NCBI GenBank assembly: GCA_017439675.1
Contig: JAFSIQ010000015.1
Span: 1 to 62,412, forward strand
Length of the DNA stretch: 62,412 nt
Source: Lachnospiraceae bacterium
GTDB lineage: Bacteria; Bacillota; Clostridia; Lachnospirales; Lachnospiraceae
Direction of reading: 5' to 3'
In this document: one piece after another, positions 27,938 through 35,709 of the stretch
How the letters are laid out: each line of letters begins with the position of its first letter
Position numbering within the stretch: position 1 is the first letter of the stretch
Position numbers and translations under genes: made by a program
The notes under the pieces: model-generated
Told to the model about the DNA's origin: nothing
Databases searched by the model: none
What the model saw: the letters and a program-made list of their open reading frames with translations, nothing else

Positions 27938-28195
27938 CTATAGGTTTTCCTTCATAAACGCTTCCATCTTTGCGATGGCTGCATCCTCATCTTTACCCTC
28001 TGCTGTGATTACAACCTCGGCACCCTTCTTCACGCCAAGTTGCATCACTGCCATAAGCTTTGTAACCTCTGCTGACTTTCCATTTGCCTCAATTGTAATC
28101 TTTGAAGCGAATGCTTTTGCTTCCTTTGCCAACAAGCCTGCTGGTCTTGCATGAATTCCAATCTCGTCTGTAATTACATAATTAAACTGTCTCAT
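27938..28195 (-). CDS. ptsH: HPr phosphocarrier protein with Lys at position 46
   Basis: Phosphocarrier between enzyme I and sugar permeases, 85 residues. The phospho-His15 is intact in EIGIHARPAGLLAKEAK. At the regulatory site, where Gram-positive HPr has Ser46 (NLKSIMGVM in Bacillus subtilis), this protein reads EVTKLMAVM, so residue 46 is Lys. It therefore cannot be phosphorylated by HPr kinase at that place and should not act as the usual CcpA co-repressor. A second HPr elsewhere in the genome is possible. AGAGAGG stands before the ATG. The gene lies between malQ and ptsI. Confidence 0.93.
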   Translation of the reverse strand: MRQFNYVITDEIGIHARPAGLLAKEAKAFASKITIEANGKSAEVTKLMAVMQLGVKKGAEVVITAEGKDEDAAIAKMEAFMKENL

Positions 28196-28282
28196 AATAA
28201 ATACCTCTCTTTTCTTTTATTGTTATTATCATTACCATTTTTCGTCAGTTACATGTACTCTACCTATATATTATATCAAATC

Positions 28283-29788
28283 CTACCACTGCCAGCAAAG
28301 CCTTCCATACCGTTTCGTCATCTGGCGGATGTTCTCTTTCAGTTCATCCGTCAACTCTTCCTCTGTAATTCTCCATCGCCAATTCACCCCAATGGTCGAA
28401 GGCTGATTCATACGGCAAGTATTATCTCTACCAAGATAATCCTGTAGCGGAATAATACACATATCCGCACAGCTGCGCAACGCAGTACTGATGAAGCAAC
28501 GATACATCTCCTCATCAGGCGTGTAATAATCGCACAGATAATCTCTTGCCATATTCCGTTCTTCCTCTGTAATACAGCTAAACCATCCCGACAACGTTTC
28601 ATTATCATGCGTTCCAGTGTATGCCACGCAATTTTGTGTGTAATTATGCGGAAGATAATCACTGGCGCTTCCGGTATCACGCGCATCAAAGGCAAACTCC
28701 AACACCTTCATTCCTGGAAATCCGGTATCACGAACAAGCTGACGAACTGAATCTGTCACGTAACCCAAATCCTCTGCAATCACTTCCCGCTCGCCTAATT
28801 TCTCTTTCATCCGGTTAAACAATTCCATTCCTGGACCTTTTTCCCATGTACCATGAACCGCATCCTCTTGACCATACGGAATAGTATAATATTCATCAAA
28901 TCCTCTAAAATGATCAATGCGCACCACATCGTATAGATTAAAACAATATCGTAATCTCTCAATCCACCAATGATACCCTGTCTGTCTGTGATAATCCCAC
29001 CGATAAAGCGGATTTCCCCAAAGCTGACCTGTAGCTGAAAATCCATCCGGCGGGCAACCTGCGACTGCAACAGGAACATTGTTCTCATCCAATTGGAATA
29101 ACTCCGGATTTGCCCATGCATCTGCACTGTCCATTGCCACATAAATTGGTATGTCACCAATAATACGCACACCATTAAAGTTTGCATAATTCTTCAATTT
29201 CATCCATTGTGTATAAAATTTATATTGCAAATATTGATGAAATTCAATCTCAAAATATTGGGTTTCCCGATAATAATCCATGGCATAGCCATACCGAAGA
29301 CGAATATCCTCTGCCCACTCTGTCCACGGTGCTCCGCCGAATACATCCTTCACCGCCATAAACAGTGCATAATCCTTTAACCACCACGCATTCTCTTCCA
29401 CAAATCGATTATAGTCCTCATTTTGACTAACATTGCTTCTCTCATAAGCCTTTCTCAAAAGCTTATATCTTCCCTTATAAAGTTTCTCGTAATCAATATC
29501 GCTTTTATCGTTTCCGAAATCCACTTCATCACATTCTTTCTTTGTAAGTACACCTTCTTCTATCAATTCCTCTAAACTGATAAAATATGGATTACCTGCA
29601 TAAGTAGAAAATGACTGATACGGTGAATCTCCGTAACTTGTTGGCACCAGTGGCAATATCTGCCAGTAACACTGTCCTGCGCCCTTCATCCAATCCACAA
29701 AACGATATGCACTTTCTGAAAAACAACCGATTCCATATTTCGACGGCAAGCTGGTAATCGGTAATAAAATTCCTGCTGTTCTGCTCAT
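28283..29788 (-). CDS. malQ: 4-alpha-glucanotransferase (MalQ, GH77)
   Basis: Amylomaltase that moves glucosyl units between maltose and maltodextrins and frees glucose. 501 residues, normal length. The opening RTAGILLPITSLPSKYGIG is typical of the bacterial short form. The catalytic nucleophile Asp is in DVVRIDHFRGFDEYY, the acid/base Glu in VIAEDLGYVTDSVR, and the third acidic residue in YTGTHDNETLSGW. GAGGAG precedes the ATG. It sits between the MapP-like phosphatase and HPr genes, as expected for breakdown of maltose made free in the cytosol. Confidence 0.95.
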   Translation of the reverse strand: MSRTAGILLPITSLPSKYGIGCFSESAYRFVDWMKGAGQCYWQILPLVPTSYGDSPYQSFSTYAGNPYFISLEELIEEGVLTKKECDEVDFGNDKSDIDYEKLYKGRYKLLRKAYERSNVSQNEDYNRFVEENAWWLKDYALFMAVKDVFGGAPWTEWAEDIRLRYGYAMDYYRETQYFEIEFHQYLQYKFYTQWMKLKNYANFNGVRIIGDIPIYVAMDSADAWANPELFQLDENNVPVAVAGCPPDGFSATGQLWGNPLYRWDYHRQTGYHWWIERLRYCFNLYDVVRIDHFRGFDEYYTIPYGQEDAVHGTWEKGPGMELFNRMKEKLGEREVIAEDLGYVTDSVRQLVRDTGFPGMKVLEFAFDARDTGSASDYLPHNYTQNCVAYTGTHDNETLSGWFSCITEEERNMARDYLCDYYTPDEEMYRCFISTALRSCADMCIIPLQDYLGRDNTCRMNQPSTIGVNWRWRITEEELTDELKENIRQMTKRYGRLCWQW

Positions 29789-29850
29789 ACTCTCTCCTCT
29801 TCGTCTATATACATCTACTCTCTAATCTTAGGCAATTGGGTCGTTAACTT

Positions 29851-30699
29851 TTACAATTCCAATATTTCTACTAAAACTCCGTAGTGGTCAGACACCACCG
29901 GATAGTTGACATCATTACAAACCACCTTAGAGCTTTCTACTGGAATCGCTTTGCTACAAAAAATGAAATCAATTCGCATTCCTCTTTGTTCTGACATGGA
30001 GTCTGCGTGCACCTTGTCTTTCCACCCATCTATTACAGAACCAACTGTAACTCCGATATCCTTATCCTTTGCCGCTTTCCATGTATCCATCCAACCAGAA
30101 CGCATTACATAGTCATAACCCTCATTTTGCTTATCTGCCGGACTATTAAAATCCCCCATGACAAAACAGGTTTGCTCTCGATTTTTCAATCGCTGTAAAA
30201 ACACATCCCACTGTTTCGCAAACGGTTCCTCTTCATCATCCCACCAGCCCATGTGTACAGAATAGAACCACATGTTTCCAGTACAGATTCCAAGTATTTT
30301 TCTAGACTTCCAATTGTTGTAATCCTGAATTGTACTGATGTAAAACTGTTCCATATTGACAATCGCACATTTACTAAATATTGCAATTCCTTCATCGTAA
30401 ACATCATAACCAACCTTTGATGAAACCCAAGTCCACTGATACAACAATCCTGCATCCAACAATAGCTTTGCTACCCGATAAGCATGGTTATCCATACGAA
30501 CCACAACATCACAATCAGGACATGCAACATAACCAGTTGCGCATACATCCTGTGCCTTTGGCATGGATAAGGATTGATTCACTTCTTGAAGTGCAATCAC
30601 ATCCGGTTGTTCTATCTTTAACATTTCCACAAATGATATTAACTTTTCTTCGTAGCACTCTTCTATAAGGCTATGCGTATTCAAGGTTAAAATTTTCAT
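29851..30699 (-). CDS. EEP-family phosphatase, probably maltose 6'-phosphate phosphatase (MapP-like)
   Basis: Member of the endonuclease/exonuclease/phosphatase superfamily, 282 residues from the ATG at 30699 (AGGAC-type site; the longer form lacks one). The metal and catalytic residues are in place: Asn in LTLNTHSLIEE, Glu in IALQEVNQS, Asp and Asn in VMGDFNSPADKQ, and Ser-Asp-His in VVSDHYGVLVE. In enterococci MapP, of this superfamily, removes phosphate from maltose 6'-phosphate brought in by a PTS. Here the gene stands directly between a PTS permease and malQ, which fits that path closely. The assignment rests on context plus family; it could act on another sugar phosphate. Confidence 0.75.
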   Translation of the reverse strand: MKILTLNTHSLIEECYEEKLISFVEMLKIEQPDVIALQEVNQSLSMPKAQDVCATGYVACPDCDVVVRMDNHAYRVAKLLLDAGLLYQWTWVSSKVGYDVYDEGIAIFSKCAIVNMEQFYISTIQDYNNWKSRKILGICTGNMWFYSVHMGWWDDEEEPFAKQWDVFLQRLKNREQTCFVMGDFNSPADKQNEGYDYVMRSGWMDTWKAAKDKDIGVTVGSVIDGWKDKVHADSMSEQRGMRIDFIFCSKAIPVESSKVVCNDVNYPVVSDHYGVLVEILEL

Positions 30700-30779
30700 A
30701 GTGTGTCCTATATCCTTTTCTTTAAATCCTCTCATGTTTCATAAGTACACCTGTCAAAGCTCATCCATTGAACAGATAT

Positions 30780-33005
30780 TTATAATATATCATTGATATC
30801 AGACTTCAATACATCTGCCTTTGGACCATAAACAGCTTGAACACCGTCACCCTTCATAATAAGACCCAAGGCACCTTCCACTTTCCACGCATCCTTGTCT
30901 GCCACTTTTTCTGGTTCCTTCACAGTAACGCGGAGTCTAGTCATACACGCGTCCACCAAAATGATGTTGTCTCTTCCGCCAAGCAATGCAATAATCCTCT
31001 CCGCCTGTCCGTCGTTTCCTGCATTCGTGTTTGCAACCGTTTCTTCATTATCCTCATTTTCATCCGTATAATTACCAAGACGGCCTGGTGTGGCAAACTT
31101 GAATTTGCCAATCATAAAATATGCCACTGCAAATCCAATCACGAAGAAGATAACAACACAGATAACAAAGTTAATTACATCGCCGCCAAGTCCTGCCTTC
31201 AACGACATCGGCACCCTAGTTAAATACTCTAAGTTACCAAAGGAATGCTGTCTCAAATCAATCACACCTGCCATAGCAAATGCACACCCCTGCAATAGTG
31301 CGTACACAACATATAATGGCAACGCACAGAACATGAACATAAACTCTATCGGCTCAGTGACTCCTGTTAAAAATACTGCCAACGCGGTAGAGAAGAACAT
31401 AGAACGATATTTCTTTCTCTTGTCCGGCTCCACTCTCTTATACATAGCAAGTGCAACACCTAAGAGCAATCCCGTTGCACCAATCATCTGACCTACTTTG
31501 AAACGGGCTGGAGTAACACCGGTCAACAATGCGTTGTACGCCTCCATATCTCCCGCTTCCTTCAAGTTAATTAAATCTGTCACCCATGCAAGCCACAAAG
31601 GATCCTGACCAAATACCTCTGTTCCTGCATTCATACCCGTCTGAATCATATAGGTTCCACCAAAGGAAGTATAATTCATCGGAATAGTAAGCATGTGATG
31701 AAGACCAAATGGTAACAGTAATCTCTCCAAGGTTCCGTATACAAATGGCGCAAGTACTGGTGCGGTATCAGAAGAGTTTGCAATCCAAACACCAAAATCA
31801 TTAATTCCTGTCTGAACCATTGGCCATACCACTGCAAGAATCAAAGAGATAATAGCCGACCATGCAATTACCACCATCGGTACGAAACGCTTACCGTTAA
31901 AAAATGCCAATGCATCCGGAAGCTTTCTGAAATTATAATACTTATTATATGCTGTTGCACCTACGAATCCGGAAATGATACCCACAAACACACCCATGTT
32001 AAGTGCCGGTGCACCCAGTACGGATGTAAAATAACCCTTTACCAAAATCTCCTGACCAAACAATGTGTGAGTCACCGCTGTGGCATCATTTAACATATCA
32101 CTTGTCACCCCAAAGATAGCACCAGTGATACAGTTAATTAGCACAAATGCAATCACTGCCGCAAATGCTCCGCCAGCACGTTCCTTTGCCCAAGAACCAC
32201 CTATCGCCACTGCAAACAGAATATGTAAGTTATTGATAATCGCCCATCCAATATTTTCCATAGTGCTTCCAATCATCAAAACTGTGTTCATGTCTGCACC
32301 TGCCATCTGAACAATCTTACCTAAACTAATCATCAAACCTGCTGCTGGCATTACTGCAATAACAGACATCAATACTTTTCCCAGCTTCTGTAACAGGTCA
32401 AAGTTAATTATAAATTTCTTTTTCGCTTTCTTCGTCTCTGTGTTCTTCTCTTCTGCTTCTTTCTTCGATGTCGTAGCCTCTTTCTCAGCATTCACAGCCT
32501 CAATGGTCGTTCCACTCTCATCCATCACTGCATCTGCGTCGCCGCCGGCAACAGAATATAAAACTGTCTTTCCTGCTTCCACGATGCCCTCTTCATAACA
32601 CAATTCTGCATCCTCTAATCCGTCACATACAATCACTGGTGTAATTGAGTTGATTTCTTTTTCCTTCAACAACTGCAAATCTACCTTTGCAATGGCATCA
32701 CCCTTCTTAACCTTGTCACCCTCTTTGACAAACACTTGAAAACCGTCTCCGTTCAATTTCACGGTATCCAAACCGATGTGTACCAAAATGTCCAACCCGT
32801 CCTCTGTCTGAAAGCCAATGGCATGTAACGTATCCGCTACCGATGTAATCTCCCCATCTACTGGACTTACAAATTCACCTGTTGTAGGAATGACTGCCAT
32901 TCCATCTCCCAAAATCTTGTCTGCAAATACCGCATCTGGAACATGCTCCAACAAAACAGCTGTCCCGCTTGCCGGTGAAACGATTGTTATTCTTCTTTCA
33001 CTCAT
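30780..33005 (-). CDS. PTS glucose/maltose-type permease, IIA-IIC-IIB
   Basis: Sugar transporter that phosphorylates its substrate on entry. From the ATG at 33005 (AAGGAGGAG before it) it has 741 residues. Domain IIA (1-165) carries the phospho-His in DILVHIGLDTVKLNGDGF. A Glu/Lys linker follows (about 170-205). IIC (about 210-620) starts with LGKVLMSVIAVMPAAGLMIS and has about ten helices. IIB ends the protein with the phospho-Cys in LVDACMTRLRVTVKEPEKV. The order IIA-IIC-IIB is a rearrangement of the more common IIC-IIB-IIA. MalQ, a MapP-like enzyme and a maltose acetyltransferase downstream point to maltose; glucose remains possible. Confidence 0.88.
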   Translation of the reverse strand: MSERRITIVSPASGTAVLLEHVPDAVFADKILGDGMAVIPTTGEFVSPVDGEITSVADTLHAIGFQTEDGLDILVHIGLDTVKLNGDGFQVFVKEGDKVKKGDAIAKVDLQLLKEKEINSITPVIVCDGLEDAELCYEEGIVEAGKTVLYSVAGGDADAVMDESGTTIEAVNAEKEATTSKKEAEEKNTETKKAKKKFIINFDLLQKLGKVLMSVIAVMPAAGLMISLGKIVQMAGADMNTVLMIGSTMENIGWAIINNLHILFAVAIGGSWAKERAGGAFAAVIAFVLINCITGAIFGVTSDMLNDATAVTHTLFGQEILVKGYFTSVLGAPALNMGVFVGIISGFVGATAYNKYYNFRKLPDALAFFNGKRFVPMVVIAWSAIISLILAVVWPMVQTGINDFGVWIANSSDTAPVLAPFVYGTLERLLLPFGLHHMLTIPMNYTSFGGTYMIQTGMNAGTEVFGQDPLWLAWVTDLINLKEAGDMEAYNALLTGVTPARFKVGQMIGATGLLLGVALAMYKRVEPDKRKKYRSMFFSTALAVFLTGVTEPIEFMFMFCALPLYVVYALLQGCAFAMAGVIDLRQHSFGNLEYLTRVPMSLKAGLGGDVINFVICVVIFFVIGFAVAYFMIGKFKFATPGRLGNYTDENEDNEETVANTNAGNDGQAERIIALLGGRDNIILVDACMTRLRVTVKEPEKVADKDAWKVEGALGLIMKGDGVQAVYGPKADVLKSDINDIL

Positions 33006-33051
33006 GATTTCTCCTCCTTTTTCTCGTTCGTGCAACTTTTCTGCAACTTCA

Positions 33052-33065
33052 TGCAACCGCTTGCA
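33052..33065 (-). promoter_or_regulatory. LacI-family / cre-type operator
   Basis: TGCAACCGCTTGCA is a palindrome with TGCAA/TTGCA arms and a central CG, the hallmark of LacI-family operators. The minus-strand form TGCAAGCGGTTGCA also fits the CcpA cre pattern TGNAANCGNWNNCA. It covers the likely transcription start of the PTS operon, so binding should block transcription. Confidence 0.65.
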
Positions 33066-33068
33066 CAG

Positions 33069-33098
33069 ATTATAACGCAATTTGCATCGCTTTTGCAA
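33069..33098 (-). promoter_or_regulatory. Promoter of the maltose PTS operon
   Basis: Minus strand: TTGCAA (33093-33098), 18 bases, perfect -10 TATAAT (33069-33074). It would give a leader of about 57 bases to the ATG at 33005. Confidence 0.7.
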
Positions 33099-33193
33099 CC
33101 CTCAATTCTCATTTTTTGTCAATTTAGTACTTTTCACAATAAAACATGGTATTTTCAACCTCAATCCTACTACATATTTGACACTTTTGCACA

Positions 33194-33240
33194 ATGCAAC
33201 AAATTGCATAGTTCCATGCAACATTTCCATTGTATTGCAT
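33194..33240. promoter_or_regulatory. Cluster of ATGCAA/TTGCAT inverted repeats
   Basis: ATGCAA and TTGCAT face each other across CAAA at 33194-33209. A further ATGCAA (33216) and TTGCAT (33235) follow. They may be secondary binding sites for the LacI-type regulator, but lack the central CG. Confidence 0.4.
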
Positions 33241-33387
33241 GATTTTTGCATTATTTCATTGACTTTTGTAATAATATTCCTTAAAATCAAATTAGTTTTA
33301 ATATATTTTACGCAACACTTGTACGATATATTTTCATGCACTATGTATATCATAGCACAAATAGCACCACACAAACGGAGGTTAATT

Positions 33388-34446
33388 ATGGCAGTTACAA
33401 TCAAAGATGTGGCACAATTAGCAGGCGTATCTCCATCTACCGTTTCCCGAACCTGCAAGGATAACCCTTCCATCAGCGAAGAGACAAAAGAAAAGGTTCG
33501 TCAAGCGATGGCAGAGCTGGGATATGAGCCTAACTTTCAGGCGAGCAATCTTGCCACCAACAATTCAAGAACCATCGGCATTATCCTTCCACCTTCCCAA
33601 CGGGAAACATTTGAAAATGCCTTTTTCTTAGAAGCCATTCGAGGAATTAGTTCCTTTTGTAATGAGAAACAATATATCAACACCGTAATTACAGGTAACA
33701 CAGAAGACGAATTGTTAGCTGTAATTAAGACCATGACCCGTAGCGGTCAAGTCGATGGTTTTATCGTTCTATATTCCAAGGCAGATGACCCAGTTATCAA
33801 TTATCTCTATAACGAGGGTTATCTCTACGTTCTAATTGGCAAGGCAAGTCAAAATGCAAACCAAACCATTTATGTAGATAACGACAACCTGTTAGCCGGC
33901 CGGGATGCAACGGAACATTTGATTCAATTAGGGCACAAAAAAATCGCCTACCTAGGAGGCGATGACAGCACCATTTTTTCCGCCGACCGAAGAGCTGGCT
34001 ATCAATTAGCTTTAACTCAACATCAGATTCCTATTGTCCCAGAATACTGTATTGAGCTTCCATACAAGGCAAAAGAACAGATTCAGGTTATGACTGATTT
34101 ATTGAAATTAAAGAACCGCCCGACAGCCGTAGTGGTATGTGATGACATCTTAGCTTTGACATTAGAAAATATCTGTAGAGATTTAAAACTCTCCCTACCA
34201 GAGGATTTATCCATCGTCTCCTTCAACAACTCTCTTGTTGCGAGACTAACCACACCAAAACTATGCTCTGTGGATATCAATTCCTTCCAGTTAGGCATTG
34301 AAGCTGCTTCCCAGATGATTAACCATATTGAAAATCCGAATCTAGTAGCAACCAAAATCATTGTGCCTCACTATCTGGTAGAAAGAGAAAGCTGTAAGAC
34401 ACTTACAGATACTACGATTACCACGAAAAGCAAAAACAGGGAATAA
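33388..34446 (+). CDS. LacI-family transcriptional regulator, probable MalR
   Basis: Sugar-responsive repressor, 352 residues from the ATG at 33388, which has GGAGG six bases before it. The frame is open far upstream but that part is the control region. Helix-turn-helix: VTIKDVAQLAGVSPSTVSRT, then the hinge helix with YEPNFQASNLATN. The periplasmic-binding-protein-like core follows (about 60-340), with IGIILP, GFIVLYSKAD and the late STDISSF-like region as VDINSFQLGIEAA. It is divergent from the maltose PTS operon and most likely controls it through the operator at 33052-33065. The inducer is inferred, not shown. Confidence 0.9.
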   Translation: MAVTIKDVAQLAGVSPSTVSRTCKDNPSISEETKEKVRQAMAELGYEPNFQASNLATNNSRTIGIILPPSQRETFENAFFLEAIRGISSFCNEKQYINTVITGNTEDELLAVIKTMTRSGQVDGFIVLYSKADDPVINYLYNEGYLYVLIGKASQNANQTIYVDNDNLLAGRDATEHLIQLGHKKIAYLGGDDSTIFSADRRAGYQLALTQHQIPIVPEYCIELPYKAKEQIQVMTDLLKLKNRPTAVVVCDDILALTLENICRDLKLSLPEDLSIVSFNNSLVARLTTPKLCSVDINSFQLGIEAASQMINHIENPNLVATKIIVPHYLVERESCKTLTDTTITTKSKNRE

Positions 34447-34493
34447 CGTTTTGTTACCGAACAATCCATCAAAGGTTCAAACACAACAGTCAA

Positions 34494-34540
34494 AAAAATC
34501 CTTAGCAAAGAAGTTATCGACTTCCTTGCTAAGGATTTTT
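34494..34540. terminator. Bidirectional intrinsic terminator
   Basis: AAAAATCCTTAGCAA pairs with TTGCTAAGGATTTTT around an inner GAAGT/ACTTC stem. It lies between the LacI-type gene and the oppositely directed DUF1893 gene and can serve both. Confidence 0.85.
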
Positions 34541-34578
34541 CATCTTCCCAACGAAAAAAAGTATCATATATGCCATTA

Positions 34579-35010
34579 TCACATTCCACGCAATTCCCTT
34601 AGTTTCTGGCGAATTGCCAGTAATGCTTCCTCCGGATTCTCTATTCCTTTCACCACATCTTCCATGGGACACGGACCTGTTCCCGCGCGATTCACAATTC
34701 CTTCCACGCACTCATCAAAGAAAAGCCGAATGCCATAGGATTTCAAAGTTGTCTTTGCCGGCCGGCTAATTACCGGTGTATATATCTCTTTCACACCTAG
34801 TAGCACATACAGCATCGCCGCGCCATTGCCAATCACTTTGTCCGCTGCCGAAAAACCACTCAAATCGATTCCTTCATCCAACCAATCTATCAATGGTTTC
34901 ACGCCACGTTCCACACTGGTATACCCCTGTGCGTCCTTCATCACTACACAGGTATAACCCCCATCTATCATGCACTTTTTAGCTGCTTCCAAATCTTTAC
35001 TCATGCGCAT
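34579..35010 (-). CDS. DUF1893 (TM1506-type) protein
   Basis: Small soluble protein of 143 residues in the DUF1893/TM1506 family, whose known structure has a cytidine-deaminase-like fold but no assigned reaction. Visible family text: GFSAADKVIGNGAAMLYVLL, then ISRPAKTTLKSYGI and NRAGTGPCPMEDVV with a conserved Cys. The start overlaps the end of the ECF S-component gene by 14 bases; a second Met two codons later is equally likely. The overlap suggests translational coupling and a shared pathway, perhaps uptake and first processing of a vitamin-like compound. That link is an inference. Confidence 0.82.
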   Translation of the reverse strand: MRMSKDLEAAKKCMIDGGYTCVVMKDAQGYTSVERGVKPLIDWLDEGIDLSGFSAADKVIGNGAAMLYVLLGVKEIYTPVISRPAKTTLKSYGIRLFFDECVEGIVNRAGTGPCPMEDVVKGIENPEEALLAIRQKLRELRGM

Positions 35011-35566
35011 TCATTTTCTCTACAGCCATAACGATTAATGGTAATGAAATCAACTGAATTGCAATACCTGTCAAACCGTTCACTGTACCAGTCCATACAG
35101 AAATAACCGCAATCTCCGTTGTTCCCAACATGTAAAATGCAACGGCAAGTGCTACTGCTCTACACAAACGTCCTGCAATCTGCGCGATAAAAACCTTACC
35201 AACAGTTGGCATGCCAGATTTGCGCAACAAACCGGCAAACAAGCCATAGCCACAAAGCTCAATCATCATAAACGGAAGCACTGCTATCCCTGGCATTCCT
35301 GATAACACAAAGCTACAAGCCGGTCCCAAAAGTCCTGCAATTGCTCCTGCCAATGGTCCTGCCAACAATCCAACCAAAAGAACTGGCAAGTGCATTGGCA
35401 ACAACAATTCACCGAATGCGGTTCCCATTCCAGTTGCTCTACCAATCAAATGCATAATCTGTGGTAATGCTACTGCAGACACAATCGCTACGATTGTTGC
35501 AATGGTCTGAGTCTTTACAGATAAATTTGCTTTTGTAATTCCTTTTGTCTGATTCATTGTTATCAT
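34997..35566 (-). CDS. ECF transporter substrate-binding (S) component
   Basis: Membrane protein of 189 residues with about six helices that binds a vitamin or related compound for an energy-coupling-factor transporter. The opening TIATIVAIVSAVALPQIMHL and the stretch LPVLLVGLLAGPLAGAIAGLL, repeated AxxxA and Gly-rich helix contacts, fit S components. No ATPase or T-component gene is nearby, so it would use a shared module encoded elsewhere. No known riboswitch is seen in its leader. GGAGG precedes the ATG. The substrate is not predicted. Confidence 0.8.
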   Translation of the reverse strand: MITMNQTKGITKANLSVKTQTIATIVAIVSAVALPQIMHLIGRATGMGTAFGELLLPMHLPVLLVGLLAGPLAGAIAGLLGPACSFVLSGMPGIAVLPFMMIELCGYGLFAGLLRKSGMPTVGKVFIAQIAGRLCRAVALAVAFYMLGTTEIAVISVWTGTVNGLTGIAIQLISLPLIVMAVEKMNAHE

Positions 35567-35640
35567 CTATCCTACCTCCTAAAACTATGTCTTAGTTTGC
35601 TACAATACTCCAAGAATAACGGCATCATTTGCTTAGAAAA

Positions 35641-35669
35641 AGAATAGCATAAGCCAACGGATTATTCAA
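35641..35669 (-). promoter_or_regulatory. Promoter of the ECF/DUF1893 pair
   Basis: Minus strand: TTGAAT (35664-35669), 17 bases, TATTCT (35641-35646). Confidence 0.5.
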
Positions 35670-35709
35670 CTAAAATTCTCAACCAAAGGACACTTTCACC
35701 AATGAAAAT

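Larger units (their letters stand above)
33006..33387. other. Gene-free divergent control region of the maltose PTS unit
   Basis: 382 bases between the PTS gene and its divergent regulator. It contains the PTS promoter, a LacI/cre-type operator, and many TGCAA/TTGCA half-sites. Between 33031 and 33099 these recur about every 10-11 bases (33031, 33042, 33052, 33062, 33084, 33094). The region from 33241 to 33387 is AT-rich without a strong further signal. Confidence 0.7.

Noticed and set aside
33001-33110. TGCAAC direct repeats read as a CRISPR-like or iteron array
   Set aside because: Units are only five or six bases with unlike spacers; they fit operator half-sites better.
33082-33387. Upstream extension of the LacI-type reading frame
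   Set aside because: It contains the promoter and operator region of the divergent operon and lacks a ribosome site; the HTH begins right after the ATG at 33388.
35567-35709. Vitamin riboswitch before the ECF S component
   Set aside because: The leader was read for THF and other known cores; only a promoter and ribosome site were seen.
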